A stretch of DNA of 64,000 nt from Clostridia bacterium (GTDB lineage Bacteria; Bacillota; Clostridia; Oscillospirales; Acutalibacteraceae). Under the pieces are notes generated by a model, which had not been told where the DNA came from, made no database searches, and worked only from the letters and a program-made list of their open reading frames with translations. Location of the stretch: positions 1 to 64,000 of the forward strand of contig JAFQEE010000005.1 of NCBI GenBank assembly GCA_017399175.1, written 5' to 3'. Shown piece by piece: positions 7,849 through 16,930 of the stretch (position 1 is the stretch's first letter; each line of letters opens with the position of its first letter). The translations under genes and the position numbers were made by a program.

Positions 7849-8310
7849 TTGAGAATCCTTGTTTTATCCGACTCTCACGGTGATTTTTATTCAATAAAAA
7901 AAGCCATTGATGCACAACCAACGGCAGAAGTTGTTGTCTTTTTAGGTGACGGACATCTTGATTTTGAAAAGTGCAAACCATTACTTAAAGATAAAAGAGT
8001 ATATTGCGTAAGAGGTAATAACGATTTTTACTGTGAATACCCAAGAAATGCAATAATCGAAGAAGGCGGACTTAAAATTTACATCACTCACGGACATTAT
8101 GAATATGTGAAAAGCGGTCTTGGTGGTCTTGTTTCAGTTGCAAGAAGAAATAATTGCAAATTGGCACTTTACGGACATACACATATTCAACAAGAAGATA
8201 ATCAAGTTGGAATCAAATTTTTCAATCCCGGCTCAATACGAAATGACGAATACGGTGTTATTGACATTGTTGATAACGGATTTATCTGTATAGGAATTAA
8301 ATTGAGGTAA
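7849..8310 (+). CDS. YfcE/MJ0936-family metallophosphoesterase
   Basis: A 153-residue calcineurin-like phosphodiesterase. The metal-binding motifs appear in order: SDSHGD near residue 7, GDGHLD, RGNND, THGH and GHTHIQ. Family members are dimetal enzymes active on phosphodiesters in vitro; the natural substrate is usually unknown. The longer frame opens at ATG 7825, but that codon precedes AAGGAGG (7833-7839). TTG 7849 sits 9 nt after that site and gives the typical family start RILVLSDSHGD, so I use it. Neighbouring genes do not indicate a pathway. Confidence 0.85.
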   Translation: MRILVLSDSHGDFYSIKKAIDAQPTAEVVVFLGDGHLDFEKCKPLLKDKRVYCVRGNNDFYCEYPRNAIIEEGGLKIYITHGHYEYVKSGLGGLVSVARRNNCKLALYGHTHIQQEDNQVGIKFFNPGSIRNDEYGVIDIVDNGFICIGIKLR

Positions 8311-8328
8311 AATAATTGCACACATTAT

Positions 8329-8720
8329 CCCGATAAATTGGAGTTTATTGAATTAAGTGCAAAGTGCAAAACGCAAAGTGCAAAATGAAGGGTCTGCAAC
8401 GCAATTATAAAATAAAACCAATATGGTTGGAATGTAGGGGCGAGTCTCCGTGCTCGCCCGCAAGTGCATATTAAAAGTTCGGGAGGGCACGGGTGCGGGT
8501 GTCCGGTGGACACCTCTGCGAAGCAGAAGCACCGACCGAACCGGCAGGTGAGACTTACCCTCCCCTACAAGATAATTTAATTGGTTGCTTTGTAGGGACG
8601 CTTCAAGAAGCGTCCGAATGAGGTTTCAGCACACTTTGGAACGGTCGCTTCGTGAAGCGACCCTACAAGGTTTTCATTCCTATTTTAATTTCATATTCTC
8701 CTCTACAAATTATAATTCGC
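8329..8720. repeat. Composite mosaic repeat bounded by inverted ends
   Basis: The gene-less stretch 8311-8788 is mostly this element. The left end resembles AAATTGGAGTTTATTG (8336-8351). Next come a TGCAAAGTGCAAAACGCAAA tract, a GTAGGGGCGAG hairpin module and a GTAGGGACGCTTC/GAAGCGACCCTAC module (about 8592-8668). The right end is ACAAATTATAATTCGC (8705-8720). Positions 8337-8492 are near-identical, inverted, to 31105-31262. Modules recur at 57.7 kb. Confidence 0.85.
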
Positions 8721-8788
8721 AAAAAATTTACTATATAAAATTTTTATTTTAAAATAGAATTAGAGACGGTTTTCACCGCCCCTTTTCA

Positions 8789-9250
8789 TTATTTAATTTT
8801 CTTGTAATCTTTATAAAATAAAATTTGAAATATAACCAGATATATTATCAGTAATATTGTTACACTTAACCACAGCATGTCGCTTGATTTGTCGTCAGTT
8901 ATAGGACCAAAAATCATATTACACAAAATCGGTGCAAGGGTAGGAACAAATCCAAGACATAATAGCCCTGTTGTCACTTTTGAAAGGTGCATACCATGTA
9001 GAGAAAAGCCAAAAACTGATATAATAATTAAAGAAAGACTTATAACAGCTAATGGTATCATACCTGATTCCGATTGAAATAAAAAACTCATTACTTTTGA
9101 CAGTACATCAATCAATACACCTGATGATGGTTTTAATTCTATGGCGTCATTCTGCCACAATCCAATAGAGTAAAAAGAAATAAAATAAATATAACATATT
9201 GAAAAAGCAATATTTAATCTCATAGCCATTCTTTTTTCTATCTTATCCAT
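8789..9250 (-). CDS. Four-helix membrane protein, unknown function
   Basis: 153 residues with four predicted transmembrane helices (about 13-32, 59-78, 85-105 and 124-146), short loops and a Lys-rich C-terminal tail. I do not recognise the family. ATG 9250 is preceded by GAGGTGAT. A weak GC hairpin at 8766-8786 may terminate it. The upstream region carries a promoter and a 16-bp dyad identical to one in front of the XRE-membrane regulator at 30632, in the same position relative to -35 and -10, so the two genes are probably co-regulated. This gene is otherwise isolated between a repeat and the ribosomal operon terminator. Confidence 0.75.
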   Translation of the reverse strand: MDKIEKRMAMRLNIAFSICYIYFISFYSIGLWQNDAIELKPSSGVLIDVLSKVMSFLFQSESGMIPLAVISLSLIIISVFGFSLHGMHLSKVTTGLLCLGFVPTLAPILCNMIFGPITDDKSSDMLWLSVTILLIIYLVIFQILFYKDYKKIK

Positions 9251-9307
9251 AAAATCACCTCTATTTTATAGAACATCAACAAAGTTTAATCCACTTCTTA
9301 CATTTTT

Positions 9308-9352
9308 ATATTCTCATAAAAGCACATAATTGTCAAGCAATGATTTGTTGCA
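9308..9352 (-). promoter_or_regulatory. Promoter with adjacent 16-bp operator shared with the XRE gene
   Basis: Minus strand: dyad TGCAACAAATCATTGC (9337-9352) abuts TTGACA (9331-9336), then 17 bp to GAATAT (9308-9313) with an extended TG motif. The identical 16-mer abuts the -35 of the regulator gene at 30685-30700. Confidence 0.65.
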
Positions 9353-9378
9353 TTAATTAAAACACCTCTTTTTTAGGC

Positions 9379-9412
9379 AAAAAAATACCCCTCAGGTTTT
9401 TACCCGAGGGGT
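9379..9412 (-). terminator. Terminator of the S10-spc-alpha operon
   Basis: Stem ACCCCTCAGG (9387-9396) pairs with 9403-9412 with one mismatch, followed on the minus strand by ATTTTTTT. It lies 31 nt past the rplQ stop. Confidence 0.88.
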
Positions 9413-9443
9413 TAATTTATTGGTCTATTAAAGCCTTACCGCA

Positions 9444-9791
9444 TTAGTCAGCGATGAGTTCGATGATGCACATTTCAGCAGCATCGCCTCTTCTTGGACC
9501 GGTCTTGATAACACGTGTGTAGCCACCGTTTCTTTCAGCATACTTTGGTGCTACTTCTTCAATCAATTTCTTTGCAACAGACTCTTTTGTGATGTAAGAG
9601 TAAACCTGTCTCTTTGAATGAAGACTGCTATCTTTAGCGATTGTAATCATTTTTTCAGCCATAGCCTTAACTTCTTTGGCTCTTGTTACAGTTGTCTCAA
9701 TCTGACCGTTCTCGATAAGGTATGTTACCATACCTCTGAGCATAGCCTTGCGGTGATCGCTTGTTCTACCAAGTTTTCTTGTTCCTGGCAT
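9444..9791 (-). CDS. rplQ: 50S ribosomal protein L17
   Basis: 115 residues, the normal short bacterial L17, starting [17 protein letters not shown]. It binds 23S rRNA near the exit tunnel. It is the last gene of the operon, 17 nt after rpoA, with the terminator immediately beyond. Start ATG 9791 has an AAGGAGTGA site. Nothing unusual. Confidence 0.97.
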   Translation of the reverse strand: MPGTRKLGRTSDHRKAMLRGMVTYLIENGQIETTVTRAKEVKAMAEKMITIAKDSSLHSKRQVYSYITKESVAKKLIEEVAPKYAERNGGYTRVIKTGPRRGDAAEMCIIELIAD

Positions 9792-9808
9792 TCAAAATCA
9801 CTCCTTTA

Positions 9809-10759
9809 TTATTCGTCGTCCTTACGCAATGTGAAGTTCAATGATTCAAGCTTTGCGATAACCTCTTCAAGAGATTTTCTACCAAGGTTTCTAACTCTCA
9901 TCATATCTTCTTCAGTTCTGTTTGTTAAATCTTCAACAGTGTTGATACCTGCACGTTTGAGGCAGTTGAATGAACGTACTGAAAGGTCAAGTTCTTCAAT
10001 TGTCATTTCAAGAATCTTACCCTTTGAGTCGTCGTTCTTAACAATCATTGTCTCTGTTTCTCTTGCTTCCTCTGAAAGGTCAACAAAGAGGTCGAGATGG
10101 TCTGTAAGGATTTTTGCGCCGAGAGAAACGGCCTCCTGCGCTGAAATTGTTCCGTCTGTCCAAGCTTCAAGTGAAAGCTTGTCGTAGTCAGTAATCTGAC
10201 CTACACGAGTATTTTCAACTGTGTAGTTTACTTTTAAGACGGGTGTATAAATTGAATCTATTGCGATTACGCCGATGATTGGTTGCATAAGCTGCTTGTT
10301 TCTTTCTGCTGAAACATAACCTCTGCCCTTATCGCAAGTGAGTTCTGCTTTGAAAACTCCGCCATCTTCAAGAGTTGCGATTAAGTGGTCAGGATTAAGA
10401 ATTTCAACATCAGAATCAACCTGAATATCACCAGCAGTAACTTCACATTTACCACTTGCATCGATATAAATTGTTTTTGGTCCGTCGCCGTTAATCTTAA
10501 GGATAACACCCTTTAAGTTAAGAACGATTTCAGTTACATCCTCTTTCACACCGTCAATGGTTGAGAATTCATGAAGAACACCGTCAATTTTTACCGAAGT
10601 AATTGCATAACCCGGGAGAGATGATAAAAGTACACGACGAAGGCTGTTGCCAAGTGTTGTACCGTAACCTCTTTCCAAAGGCTCAACGACGAACTTACCA
10701 TAAGTTCCGTCAGCAGCTAAATCAAGTGCTTCAATGCTGGGCTTCTCAATTCCTATCAT
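9809..10759 (-). CDS. rpoA: DNA-directed RNA polymerase alpha subunit
   Basis: 316 residues. The N-terminal domain (about 1-230), with the [14 protein letters not shown] dimerisation segment, assembles beta and beta-prime. A short linker leads to the C-terminal domain (about 250-311), with [16 protein letters not shown] and [11 protein letters not shown], which contacts UP elements and activators. Length and domain order are standard. It sits between rpsD (65-nt gap) and rplQ, as in most Firmicutes. Confidence 0.98.
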   Translation of the reverse strand: MIGIEKPSIEALDLAADGTYGKFVVEPLERGYGTTLGNSLRRVLLSSLPGYAITSVKIDGVLHEFSTIDGVKEDVTEIVLNLKGVILKINGDGPKTIYIDASGKCEVTAGDIQVDSDVEILNPDHLIATLEDGGVFKAELTCDKGRGYVSAERNKQLMQPIIGVIAIDSIYTPVLKVNYTVENTRVGQITDYDKLSLEAWTDGTISAQEAVSLGAKILTDHLDLFVDLSEEARETETMIVKNDDSKGKILEMTIEELDLSVRSFNCLKRAGINTVEDLTNRTEEDMMRVRNLGRKSLEEVIAKLESLNFTLRKDDE

Positions 10760-10824
10760 TCAAAACCCTCCTATTCGAGTACAGAAAAAATTTTCCGCTA
10801 AATATTATTGTTATTTCTATTCTA

Positions 10825-11451
10825 TTATTTAGAGTAGAATTCGACGATAAGATGCTCTTCAACAGGAACAGCAATTTCTTCTCTGTCAGGAAGTTTAGCA
10901 ACCTTAGCTGAAAGATTTTCTGCATCCTTATCAAGCCATGCCGGAACCGGACGAGATGCGTTAGCTTCAAGAACTTCTTTAATCTTAACGCTGTCTTTAC
11001 TGTTGTCCTTAACTGATACAACATCGCCTACTTTAAGAAGGTATGATGGAACGTCAACCTTCTTACCGTTTACACGGAAGTGTGCGTGAATTACGAGCTG
11101 TCTTGCTTCTGCACGAGATGAAGCCCATCCGAGAAGATAAACAACGTTATCAAGACGGCTTTCGCAAATTCTTAAAAGGTTTTCACCTGCTACACCTTGA
11201 CGCTTTTCAGCCATCAAGAAATATTTGTGGAATTGTCCTTCCTGAATACCGTAGTAACGCTTAGCAGTCTGTTTTGCACGAAGCTGCAAGCCGTATTCAG
11301 AAACCTTTTTACGGTTCTGGCCGTGCTGACCAGGAGCGTATGAACGTCTCTCAAGAGCACATTTACCAGTATAGCAACGGTCGCCTTTGAGGAAAAGTTT
11401 CTTTCCTTCACGACGGCAGAGCTTACAAACCGCACCGGTATATCTTGCCAT
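10825..11451 (-). CDS. rpsD: 30S ribosomal protein S4 (zinc-type)
   Basis: 208 residues. This primary 16S rRNA-binding protein nucleates the 5' domain. The N-terminus has a four-Cys set (CKLCRREG and then [10 protein letters not shown]), so it is the C+ zinc-binding form. The S4 RNA-binding domain is at about 95-155 ([22 protein letters not shown]). In many Firmicutes rpsD is a separate autoregulated gene; here it is inside the alpha cluster, 23 nt after rpsK. An AGGTAACAGATT segment precedes the ATG, with GGAGG further upstream. Confidence 0.97.
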   Translation of the reverse strand: MARYTGAVCKLCRREGKKLFLKGDRCYTGKCALERRSYAPGQHGQNRKKVSEYGLQLRAKQTAKRYYGIQEGQFHKYFLMAEKRQGVAGENLLRICESRLDNVVYLLGWASSRAEARQLVIHAHFRVNGKKVDVPSYLLKVGDVVSVKDNSKDSVKIKEVLEANASRPVPAWLDKDAENLSAKVAKLPDREEIAVPVEEHLIVEFYSK

Positions 11452-11474
11452 AATCTGTTACCTCCAAATTTCTG

Positions 11475-11876
11475 TTATACACGTCTTCTCTTAGGTGGGC
11501 GACATCCGTTGTGAGGGATTGGAGTTACATCTTTAATCATTGTAACTTCAAGGCCTACTGTCTGTAATGCACGGATAGCAGCTTCACGTCCTGAACCAGG
11601 ACCCTTAACGTATACTTCTACAGTTTTCATACCGTGGTCAATCGCAACCTTAGCTGCTGTTTCAGCAGCTGTCTGAGCAGCGAATGGAGTTGATTTTCTT
11701 GAGCCTCTGAAGCCCATTTCACCTGCGCTTGCCCATGATACTGCGTTACCCTGTGTGTCAGTAATTGTAACGATAGTATTATTGAAGGTGGACTGAATAT
11801 GAACTGCGCCTTTTTCAATGTTTTTCTTTTCACGACGTCTGCGAGTTACAGCGCCTTTTTTAACCTGCTTTGCCAT
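11475..11876 (-). CDS. rpsK: 30S ribosomal protein S11
   Basis: 133 residues. S11 forms part of the platform and mRNA exit region. Typical blocks are [28 protein letters not shown] and the C-terminal [16 protein letters not shown]. It starts with the usual basic N-terminus, 17 nt after rpsM. Standard length. Confidence 0.98.
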   Translation of the reverse strand: MAKQVKKGAVTRRRREKKNIEKGAVHIQSTFNNTIVTITDTQGNAVSWASAGEMGFRGSRKSTPFAAQTAAETAAKVAIDHGMKTVEVYVKGPGSGREAAIRALQTVGLEVTMIKDVTPIPHNGCRPPKRRRV

Positions 11877-11893
11877 TATTTAGCCCCTCCTTC

Positions 11894-12262
11894 TTACTTC
11901 TTCTTGTTAGCGATTGTCTTCTTTGGTCCCTTACGTGTACGAGCGTTTGTCTTTGAACGCTGGCCTCTTACCGGGAGACCCTTGCGGTGACGAACACCTC
12001 TGTAGCAACCAATTTCAACAAGTCTTTTAATATCAAATGCTGTTTCTCTTCTGAGGTCACCTTCAACTGTTACATTTTTTTCGATGTACTCACGAAGTTT
12101 TGAAACGTCTTCTTCGGTTAAATCCTTAACACGTGTATCCGGATTGATACCTGTTGCAGCAACGATGTCGCTGGCTGTTTTTCTGCCTATACCATAGATG
12201 TATGTGAGACCGATTTCGATTCTCTTTTCTCTTGGTAAGTCAACACCTGAAATACGAGCCAT
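11894..12262 (-). CDS. rpsM: 30S ribosomal protein S13
   Basis: 122 residues, starting [18 protein letters not shown], with the helix-two-turn-helix segment and the basic [16 protein letters not shown]-terminal tail that reaches the P site. The 145-nt spacer upstream, unusually long for this operon, contains several hairpins and may hold a regulatory element. AGGTGCAACTGTAAATG has the GGAGG site close to the start. Confidence 0.97.
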   Translation of the reverse strand: MARISGVDLPREKRIEIGLTYIYGIGRKTASDIVAATGINPDTRVKDLTEEDVSKLREYIEKNVTVEGDLRRETAFDIKRLVEIGCYRGVRHRKGLPVRGQRSKTNARTRKGPKKTIANKKK

Positions 12263-12407
12263 TTACAGTTGCACCTCCATTTTCAAAAATGTGGCTTTTT
12301 AGCCATTTTGTTTTTTAGTATCGTTCCTTAGTACTTTAGAAACGATTGAGCGAAAGCTCTAAGACAAATTCAAGCTGCTCTGCAGTTGCAGCTCATTGCG
12401 ATTTATC
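12263..12407 (-). promoter_or_regulatory. Structured intercistronic spacer between rpmJ and rpsM
   Basis: The 145-nt gap is by far the largest in the downstream half of the operon. On the transcribed strand it can form AGCTGC/GCAGCT, GAGC/GCTC, ATCGTTTC/GAACGAT and TGGCT/AGCCA hairpins in series, the last just upstream of the rpsM ribosome binding site. It contains no ORF. It could be a ribosomal-protein feedback site or a processing site; this is an inference from structure only. Confidence 0.4.
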
Positions 12408-12521
12408 TTAGCCCTGACGCTGCTTGTGCTTAGGGTTTTCACAGATAACCATGATTTTGCCCTTGCGCTTAATTACTTTGCACTTTTCGCAAATTTTCTT
12501 GACAGAAGGTCTAACTTTCAT
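12408..12521 (-). CDS. rpmJ: 50S ribosomal protein L36 (zinc-type)
   Basis: A 37-residue protein starting [20 protein letters not shown] and ending NPKHKQRQG. The CX2C, Cys and His ligands (Cys11, Cys14, Cys27, His32) form the zinc ribbon of C+ L36. It lies 38 nt after infA with a GAGGAGG-type site, in its conserved position between infA and rpsM. Confidence 0.96.
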   Translation of the reverse strand: MKVRPSVKKICEKCKVIKRKGKIMVICENPKHKQRQG

Positions 12522-12559
12522 TTAATTTACCTCCTCATAAAATGCTGTCAAATTTTTTC

Positions 12560-12778
12560 TTACTTTGAACGCCATGTGATTCTTCCGTTGTTAAGGTCAT
12601 ATGGTGAAAGCTCAACCGTTACCTTATCACCCTGAAGAATTCTGATGTAGTTCATACGAAGTTTGCCCGAAATACGAGCGTGAACTTTGTGACCATTTTC
12701 AAGTTCCACAATAAAATTTGTATTGGGAAGTACTTCAGTCACAGTTCCTTCAACTTCAATCATATCTTGTTTTGCCAT
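12560..12778 (-). CDS. infA: Translation initiation factor IF-1
   Basis: 72 residues, a single OB fold (S1-like) that occupies the ribosomal A site during initiation. It carries the characteristic [14 protein letters not shown] start and the [27 protein letters not shown] core. It sits 4 nt after the KOW-protein gene and upstream of rpmJ, the conserved arrangement in Clostridia and Bacilli. Confidence 0.97.
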   Translation of the reverse strand: MAKQDMIEVEGTVTEVLPNTNFIVELENGHKVHARISGKLRMNYIRILQGDKVTVELSPYDLNNGRITWRSK

Positions 12779-12782
12779 AAGT

Positions 12783-13019
12783 TTAAACCTCTTTCGATAA
12801 TGCTTTTCTCAATGCTCTGTCCGTTAAGAACATACTGTCGGAAAGTTTTTTGTCTGTTTTTATAACGTGTTTAGGATTTTTTCTTTTGGGATTGTTCAAA
12901 AGTCTTTCCTTACCGTCGCAGACATAAACATATTTTCCGTCAAATTCTGCCACACACATAAGCCTGTCTTTTTCACGACCGGCTATACACATAACCAGTT
13001 CACCTTTACAAAACTCCAT
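12783..13019 (-). CDS. KOW-domain RNA-binding protein (L14e/L24e-like)
   Basis: A 78-residue small protein with an N-terminal KOW-like beta segment ([18 protein letters not shown]) and a basic C-terminal half ([19 protein letters not shown]). Proteins of this type are commonly found between map and infA in Clostridia and are annotated as KOW or ribosomal L14e-like. Their exact role is not settled; ribosome or rRNA binding is likely from position and basic charge. It starts 11 nt after map. Confidence 0.85.
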   Translation of the reverse strand: MEFCKGELVMCIAGREKDRLMCVAEFDGKYVYVCDGKERLLNNPKRKNPKHVIKTDKKLSDSMFLTDRALRKALSKEV

Positions 13020-13030
13020 AAGTCACCTCA

Positions 13031-13780
13031 TTAAAGCTTTGTTAAAATCAATGGTTCGCCTTTTGTTATCGCTATTGTGTGTTCAAAGTGAGCGGACAGT
13101 TTGCCGTCAAGCGTTTTGACGGTCCAACCGTCAGGCAAACATTTTACTGCTTTTGAACCCATATTTATCATTGGCTCAATCGCAATAGTCATTCCCGGAA
13201 GAAGTCGTTGACCTCTTCCTGCTGTTCCGTAATTCGGAACTGACGGGTCTTCATGAAGATGTGTTCCCACGCCATGTCCTGTGTATTCACGGACAACCGA
13301 GAAACCTCTTTCTTCGCAATAGGACTGAATTGCAAATGCTATATCACCGATTCTGTTGCCTGCGACAGCCTGTTCGATGCCTAAATAAAGGCTTTCTCTC
13401 GTTGTGTCGCACAGCCGCTTCGCTTCATCGGAAATTACTCCGCAAGCGAAAGTAGCAGCATTATCGCCGTTATAGCCATTCACCTTAGCCCCAAGGTCGA
13501 TACTGACAATATCGCCTTCTTTAAGCACTCTCTTTCTTGAAGGAATGCCGTGAATGACCTCGTCATTTATGGAAATACATGCTGTTGCCGGGAATCCGTT
13601 ATAATTAAGAAAGTTTGGTTCAGCACCTTGCTTTTTAATGTAACGGTATGCAATCTGGTCAATCTCGTATGTTGTTATACCAGGCTTGACCGATTCACCC
13701 GCCAACTGTAATGCTTCTGCTGAAATCTGACATGCTTTACGCATCATATCAATTTCTTTTGCAGTTCTAAGCACTATCAT
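13031..13780 (-). CDS. map: Methionine aminopeptidase type I
   Basis: 249 residues; it removes the initiator Met from nascent proteins using two divalent metals. Ligand blocks are DLGAKVNGYNGDNA (two Asp), GHGVGTHLHEDP (His), IEPMINMG (Glu) and a C-terminal FEHT/Glu segment. The frame extends to 13807, but that overlaps adk. ATG 13780, with GGAGG six nt upstream and one nt after the adk stop, is the clear start. adk-map coupling is usual in this operon. Confidence 0.96.
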   Translation of the reverse strand: MIVLRTAKEIDMMRKACQISAEALQLAGESVKPGITTYEIDQIAYRYIKKQGAEPNFLNYNGFPATACISINDEVIHGIPSRKRVLKEGDIVSIDLGAKVNGYNGDNAATFACGVISDEAKRLCDTTRESLYLGIEQAVAGNRIGDIAFAIQSYCEERGFSVVREYTGHGVGTHLHEDPSVPNYGTAGRGQRLLPGMTIAIEPMINMGSKAVKCLPDGWTVKTLDGKLSAHFEHTIAITKGEPLILTKL

Positions 13781-13781
13781 G

Positions 13782-14414
13782 TTAATCCTCCAATGCTTTA
13801 AAGACAAGAGCCGTTGTATCTTTAACTTCTTCCTGTCCTTCTACTATTACAAGCTTACCTGTCTTTGAATAGTAGTCTTTAAGTGGTTCTGTCTGTTCGT
13901 GATAAACATGAAGTCTGTCAAGAACTGTTTCAGGACTGTCATCCTTACGCTGAACAAGTTCATCACCACATACGTCACAGATGCCGTCTTTAGATGGTTT
14001 TTTATATTCAAGATGATAAGTAGCACCGCATTTAAGACAAACTCTTCTGCCTGAAAGTCGAGCTGTAATCTTTTCATCAGGAACTTCGATATCAACAACC
14101 TTGTCAATAACGATACCCATATTATCGAGAGCCTCTGCCTGAGGTATTGTTCTTGGGAAACCATCGAGAATAAAACCGTTCCGGCAATCATCCTCTGCAA
14201 GTCTTTCCTTAATAATACCAATAACAACATCATCCGGAACTAATTTTCCGGCATCGATATAGGACTTAGCTTTAAGTCCCATATCTGTGCCGTTTTTAAG
14301 AGCTTCTCTGATGATATTACCTGTTGACACAGCAGGAATATTGTATTTTTCACAAATTTTCTCTGCCTGTGTACCTTTTCCTGCGCCCGGAGCGCCAAGA
14401 AGGATTAAGTTCAT
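13782..14414 (-). CDS. adk: Adenylate kinase (zinc LID type)
   Basis: 210 residues catalysing ATP + AMP to 2 ADP. The P-loop is GAPGAGKGTQ at 8-17 and the AMP-binding segment is VSTGNIIRE. The LID domain (about 120-160) contains CLKCGATYH and CDVCGDE, the four-Cys zinc site of Gram-positive long-form enzymes. DGFPRT is present. It is 17 nt after secY, as in other Firmicutes. Confidence 0.97.
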   Translation of the reverse strand: MNLILLGAPGAGKGTQAEKICEKYNIPAVSTGNIIREALKNGTDMGLKAKSYIDAGKLVPDDVVIGIIKERLAEDDCRNGFILDGFPRTIPQAEALDNMGIVIDKVVDIEVPDEKITARLSGRRVCLKCGATYHLEYKKPSKDGICDVCGDELVQRKDDSPETVLDRLHVYHEQTEPLKDYYSKTGKLVIVEGQEEVKDTTALVFKALED

Positions 14415-14431
14415 ATCATTTACCCTCCGAA

Positions 14432-15763
14432 TTAATCAAGGAAGCCTTTGTAGTGACGCATCATCATCTGGCTTTCGAGCTGCTTCTGTGTTTCAAGAGC
14501 AACACCAACCATAATGATAATTGATGTACCACCAACTGCAAGGTTCATACCGTTTTCTGTGAAAAGGCCTGCAACCTGTGAGTAAATGATTGGGAACATT
14601 GCAACGACGCTGAGAAGAAGTGCGCCGATGAGTGTCATTCTGCTAAGAATGTTCTGAATGTAAGTTGAAGTTGGTTTGCCCGGACGAATACCAGGAACTG
14701 AACCACTGTTCTTACGAAGGTTTTCTGCCATTTCTACCGGATTATACTGAATTGAAGCGTAGAAATAAGCGAAGAAAATAATGAAGATGAAGTAAAGTGT
14801 TCCATAGAATGGATGTGTCTGGCCAAGCCATTCCTGACTTAATTTGTACCAGAATGAACCTTCTTCACCCGGAGCAAACATAGCGATTGTTGGGAGAATT
14901 GAAAGAATTGAGCTTGCGAAGATAACAGGAAGAACACCGCACATATTAACCTTGATTGGCATATGTGTGCTCTGACCGCCGTACATCTTACGACCTACAA
15001 CACGCTTAGCGTACTGAATAGGAATCTTTCTTTCAGCGTTATCCATCCAAACGATGAAGAAAATCATACCAACAAGTGCGATTGCTGCGATTGGAACAAG
15101 TGCGTAGTAAGCACCACCCTTGTCCATATAGGTATAAAGGTTATAAATAGTAGTTGGCATACGAGCTACGATACCTGCAAAGAGAATCATAGAAATACCA
15201 TTACCGATACCTTTTTCGTTAATTAATTCACCAAGCCACATTACGAGTGCTGTACCTGCTGTATAGCAAAGGATAACAACAACTGCCTGGAAAACTGCTG
15301 CGAAGCCTGTGAATGCTTTACCGTTTGCATCTGACATCAACATATCCTGTGAACGGATGAAGAAGAAGTATGCAATACTCTGTAAAAGACCAAGGCCGAT
15401 AGCAGAATAACGAGTAATCTTATTCATTTTCTTTCTGCCTTCTTCGCCTTCCTTAGAAAGATTCTGAAGGTAAGGAATTGCAACAGTAAGAAGCTGAATA
15501 ATAATTGATGCGTTGATATATGGTGTAATTGAGAGTGCGAACAATGTACCGTAGTTGAATGCATTACCTGTCATCATTGAAAGGTATGTTAAAAATGTAC
15601 CTGCAGCCTCTTCACCAAAAAGTCCGTCACCGCGCATTGCGATGTCAACGAATGGTACTGGAAGTGCTGAACCAACTCTATAAATCAAAATGATAAGAGC
15701 AGTAAAAAGAAGCTTTTTACGAAGGTCAACAATCTTCCATGCATTAGCGAATGTACGGAACAT
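14432..15763 (-). CDS. secY: Protein translocase subunit SecY
   Basis: 443 residues with ten predicted transmembrane helices forming the Sec translocation channel. Recognisable blocks are FADYGTL-like NAFNYGTLFALSITPYINASI in TM2, the cytoplasmic loop AKRVVGRKMYGGQSTHMPIK and PVEMAENLRKNSGSVPGIRPG before TM9. Its start directly abuts the rplO stop, so translation is coupled. Expected substrates in this window include the VanY-like, Big2 and binding proteins. Confidence 0.97.
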   Translation of the reverse strand: MFRTFANAWKIVDLRKKLLFTALIILIYRVGSALPVPFVDIAMRGDGLFGEEAAGTFLTYLSMMTGNAFNYGTLFALSITPYINASIIIQLLTVAIPYLQNLSKEGEEGRKKMNKITRYSAIGLGLLQSIAYFFFIRSQDMLMSDANGKAFTGFAAVFQAVVVILCYTAGTALVMWLGELINEKGIGNGISMILFAGIVARMPTTIYNLYTYMDKGGAYYALVPIAAIALVGMIFFIVWMDNAERKIPIQYAKRVVGRKMYGGQSTHMPIKVNMCGVLPVIFASSILSILPTIAMFAPGEEGSFWYKLSQEWLGQTHPFYGTLYFIFIIFFAYFYASIQYNPVEMAENLRKNSGSVPGIRPGKPTSTYIQNILSRMTLIGALLLSVVAMFPIIYSQVAGLFTENGMNLAVGGTSIIIMVGVALETQKQLESQMMMRHYKGFLD

Positions 15764-16204
15764 TTATATCACCTCAGCCTTTCCGCCTGCTGATTCAATC
15801 TTCTGCTTTGCAGCATCAGAATAAGCGTTAACCTGAACAGTAAGCTTTTTGCTGAGTTCGCCATTTCCTAAAACTTTAACTCCGTCAAGAGCTTTCTTTA
15901 CAAGGCCTGCATTAACGAGTGCCTCGATAGTTACTGTTGCGCCATCCTCAAATGCGTTGAGTGCTGAAACGTTAACAGTTGCGATTTCCTTAGCGAAAAT
16001 ATTATTGAAACCACGCTTTGGAAGTCTTCTCTGTAAAGGCATCTGGCCACCTTCGAAGCCAATTCTCATACCTCTACCTGCACGGGCTTTTTGACCCTTG
16101 TGACCCTTACCAGCTGTTTTACCCTGACCTGAAGCAGCACCACGACCGATACGCTTAACGTCTTTCTTTGAACCAGCTGCTGGTGAAAGTTCGTGCAATT
16201 TCAT
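15764..16204 (-). CDS. rplO: 50S ribosomal protein L15
   Basis: 146 residues starting [14 protein letters not shown], with the Gly/Arg/Lys-rich N-terminal extension that threads into 23S rRNA. The frame opens at GTG 16213, but that codon overlaps AAGGAGG (16213-16219). ATG 16204 is 8 nt from it and is chosen. It lies between rpmD and secY, the conserved spc order. Confidence 0.96.
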   Translation of the reverse strand: MKLHELSPAAGSKKDVKRIGRGAASGQGKTAGKGHKGQKARAGRGMRIGFEGGQMPLQRRLPKRGFNNIFAKEIATVNVSALNAFEDGATVTIEALVNAGLVKKALDGVKVLGNGELSKKLTVQVNAYSDAAKQKIESAGGKAEVI

Positions 16205-16217
16205 ATTGTGCACCTCC

Positions 16218-16397
16218 TTAAGCCTTTGTAACCTCTAAAAGATGTGAAATCTTTTTAATCTTACCCTGAGTCTGAGGATTATCAGGCTGTTCTGATACAT
16301 CCCCGATTTTGCGGAGACCAAGTGCATAAGCAGTGGCAATTTGGTCTTTTTTGCTTCCGATAAGACTCTTTACGAGTTTAACCTGAATTTTTTCCAT
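16218..16397 (-). CDS. rpmD: 50S ribosomal protein L30
   Basis: 59 residues starting [19 protein letters not shown], the usual short bacterial form with the ferredoxin-like fold. GTG 16406 would add three residues but sits inside the AAGGAAGGTGG site, so ATG 16397 is preferred. 14 nt after rpsE. Confidence 0.95.
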   Translation of the reverse strand: MEKIQVKLVKSLIGSKKDQIATAYALGLRKIGDVSEQPDNPQTQGKIKKISHLLEVTKA

Positions 16398-16411
16398 ATT
16401 GTCCACCTTCC

Positions 16412-16912
16412 TTATTCAAGAATCTCTTTAACTGACTTGCCACGGATAGCAGCAACTTCTTCTGCGTTACGGAGCTTTGAAAGTCCGTCGATTGTTGCTC
16501 TAACTACGTTGCAAGGATTGTTTGAACGAAGTGCCTTTGAACGGATGTCCTTGATACCTACTGTTTCAACAACAGCACGAACAGGGCCACCAGCAATAAC
16601 ACCAGTACCAGGTGCAGCAGGTTTCATAAGAACTACGCCTGCACCGAATTTACCTGTGATTTCGTGAGGAATTGTTGTACCTTTAAGAGCAACCTTGATA
16701 AGGTTCTTCTTAGCAGCTTCAATACCCTTACGGATAGCATCTGGAACTTCACCAGATTTACCGAGACCGAAACCAACGATACCGTTACCGTCACCTACAA
16801 CTACCAAAGCGGAGAATTTCATAATACGGCCGCCCTTAACTGTTTTAGAAACACGGTTGATAGCAACTACTTTTTCCTGAAGTTCAAGTGTTGATGCGTC
16901 AATAATAGCCAT
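16412..16912 (-). CDS. rpsE: 30S ribosomal protein S5
   Basis: 166 residues. The double-stranded-RNA-binding-like N-terminal domain ([20 protein letters not shown]) and the conserved [17 protein letters not shown] region form part of the fidelity interface with S4. It is followed closely by rpmD. Standard length and order. Confidence 0.97.
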   Translation of the reverse strand: MAIIDASTLELQEKVVAINRVSKTVKGGRIMKFSALVVVGDGNGIVGFGLGKSGEVPDAIRKGIEAAKKNLIKVALKGTTIPHEITGKFGAGVVLMKPAAPGTGVIAGGPVRAVVETVGIKDIRSKALRSNNPCNVVRATIDGLSKLRNAEEVAAIRGKSVKEILE

Positions 16913-16930
16913 TTTTTATTTCTCCTTTCC

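Noticed and set aside
8325..8513. Minus-strand 62-codon frame in the mosaic repeat
   Set aside because: Entirely repeat-derived; a related sequence recurs inverted at 31.1-31.3 kb without a conserved frame.
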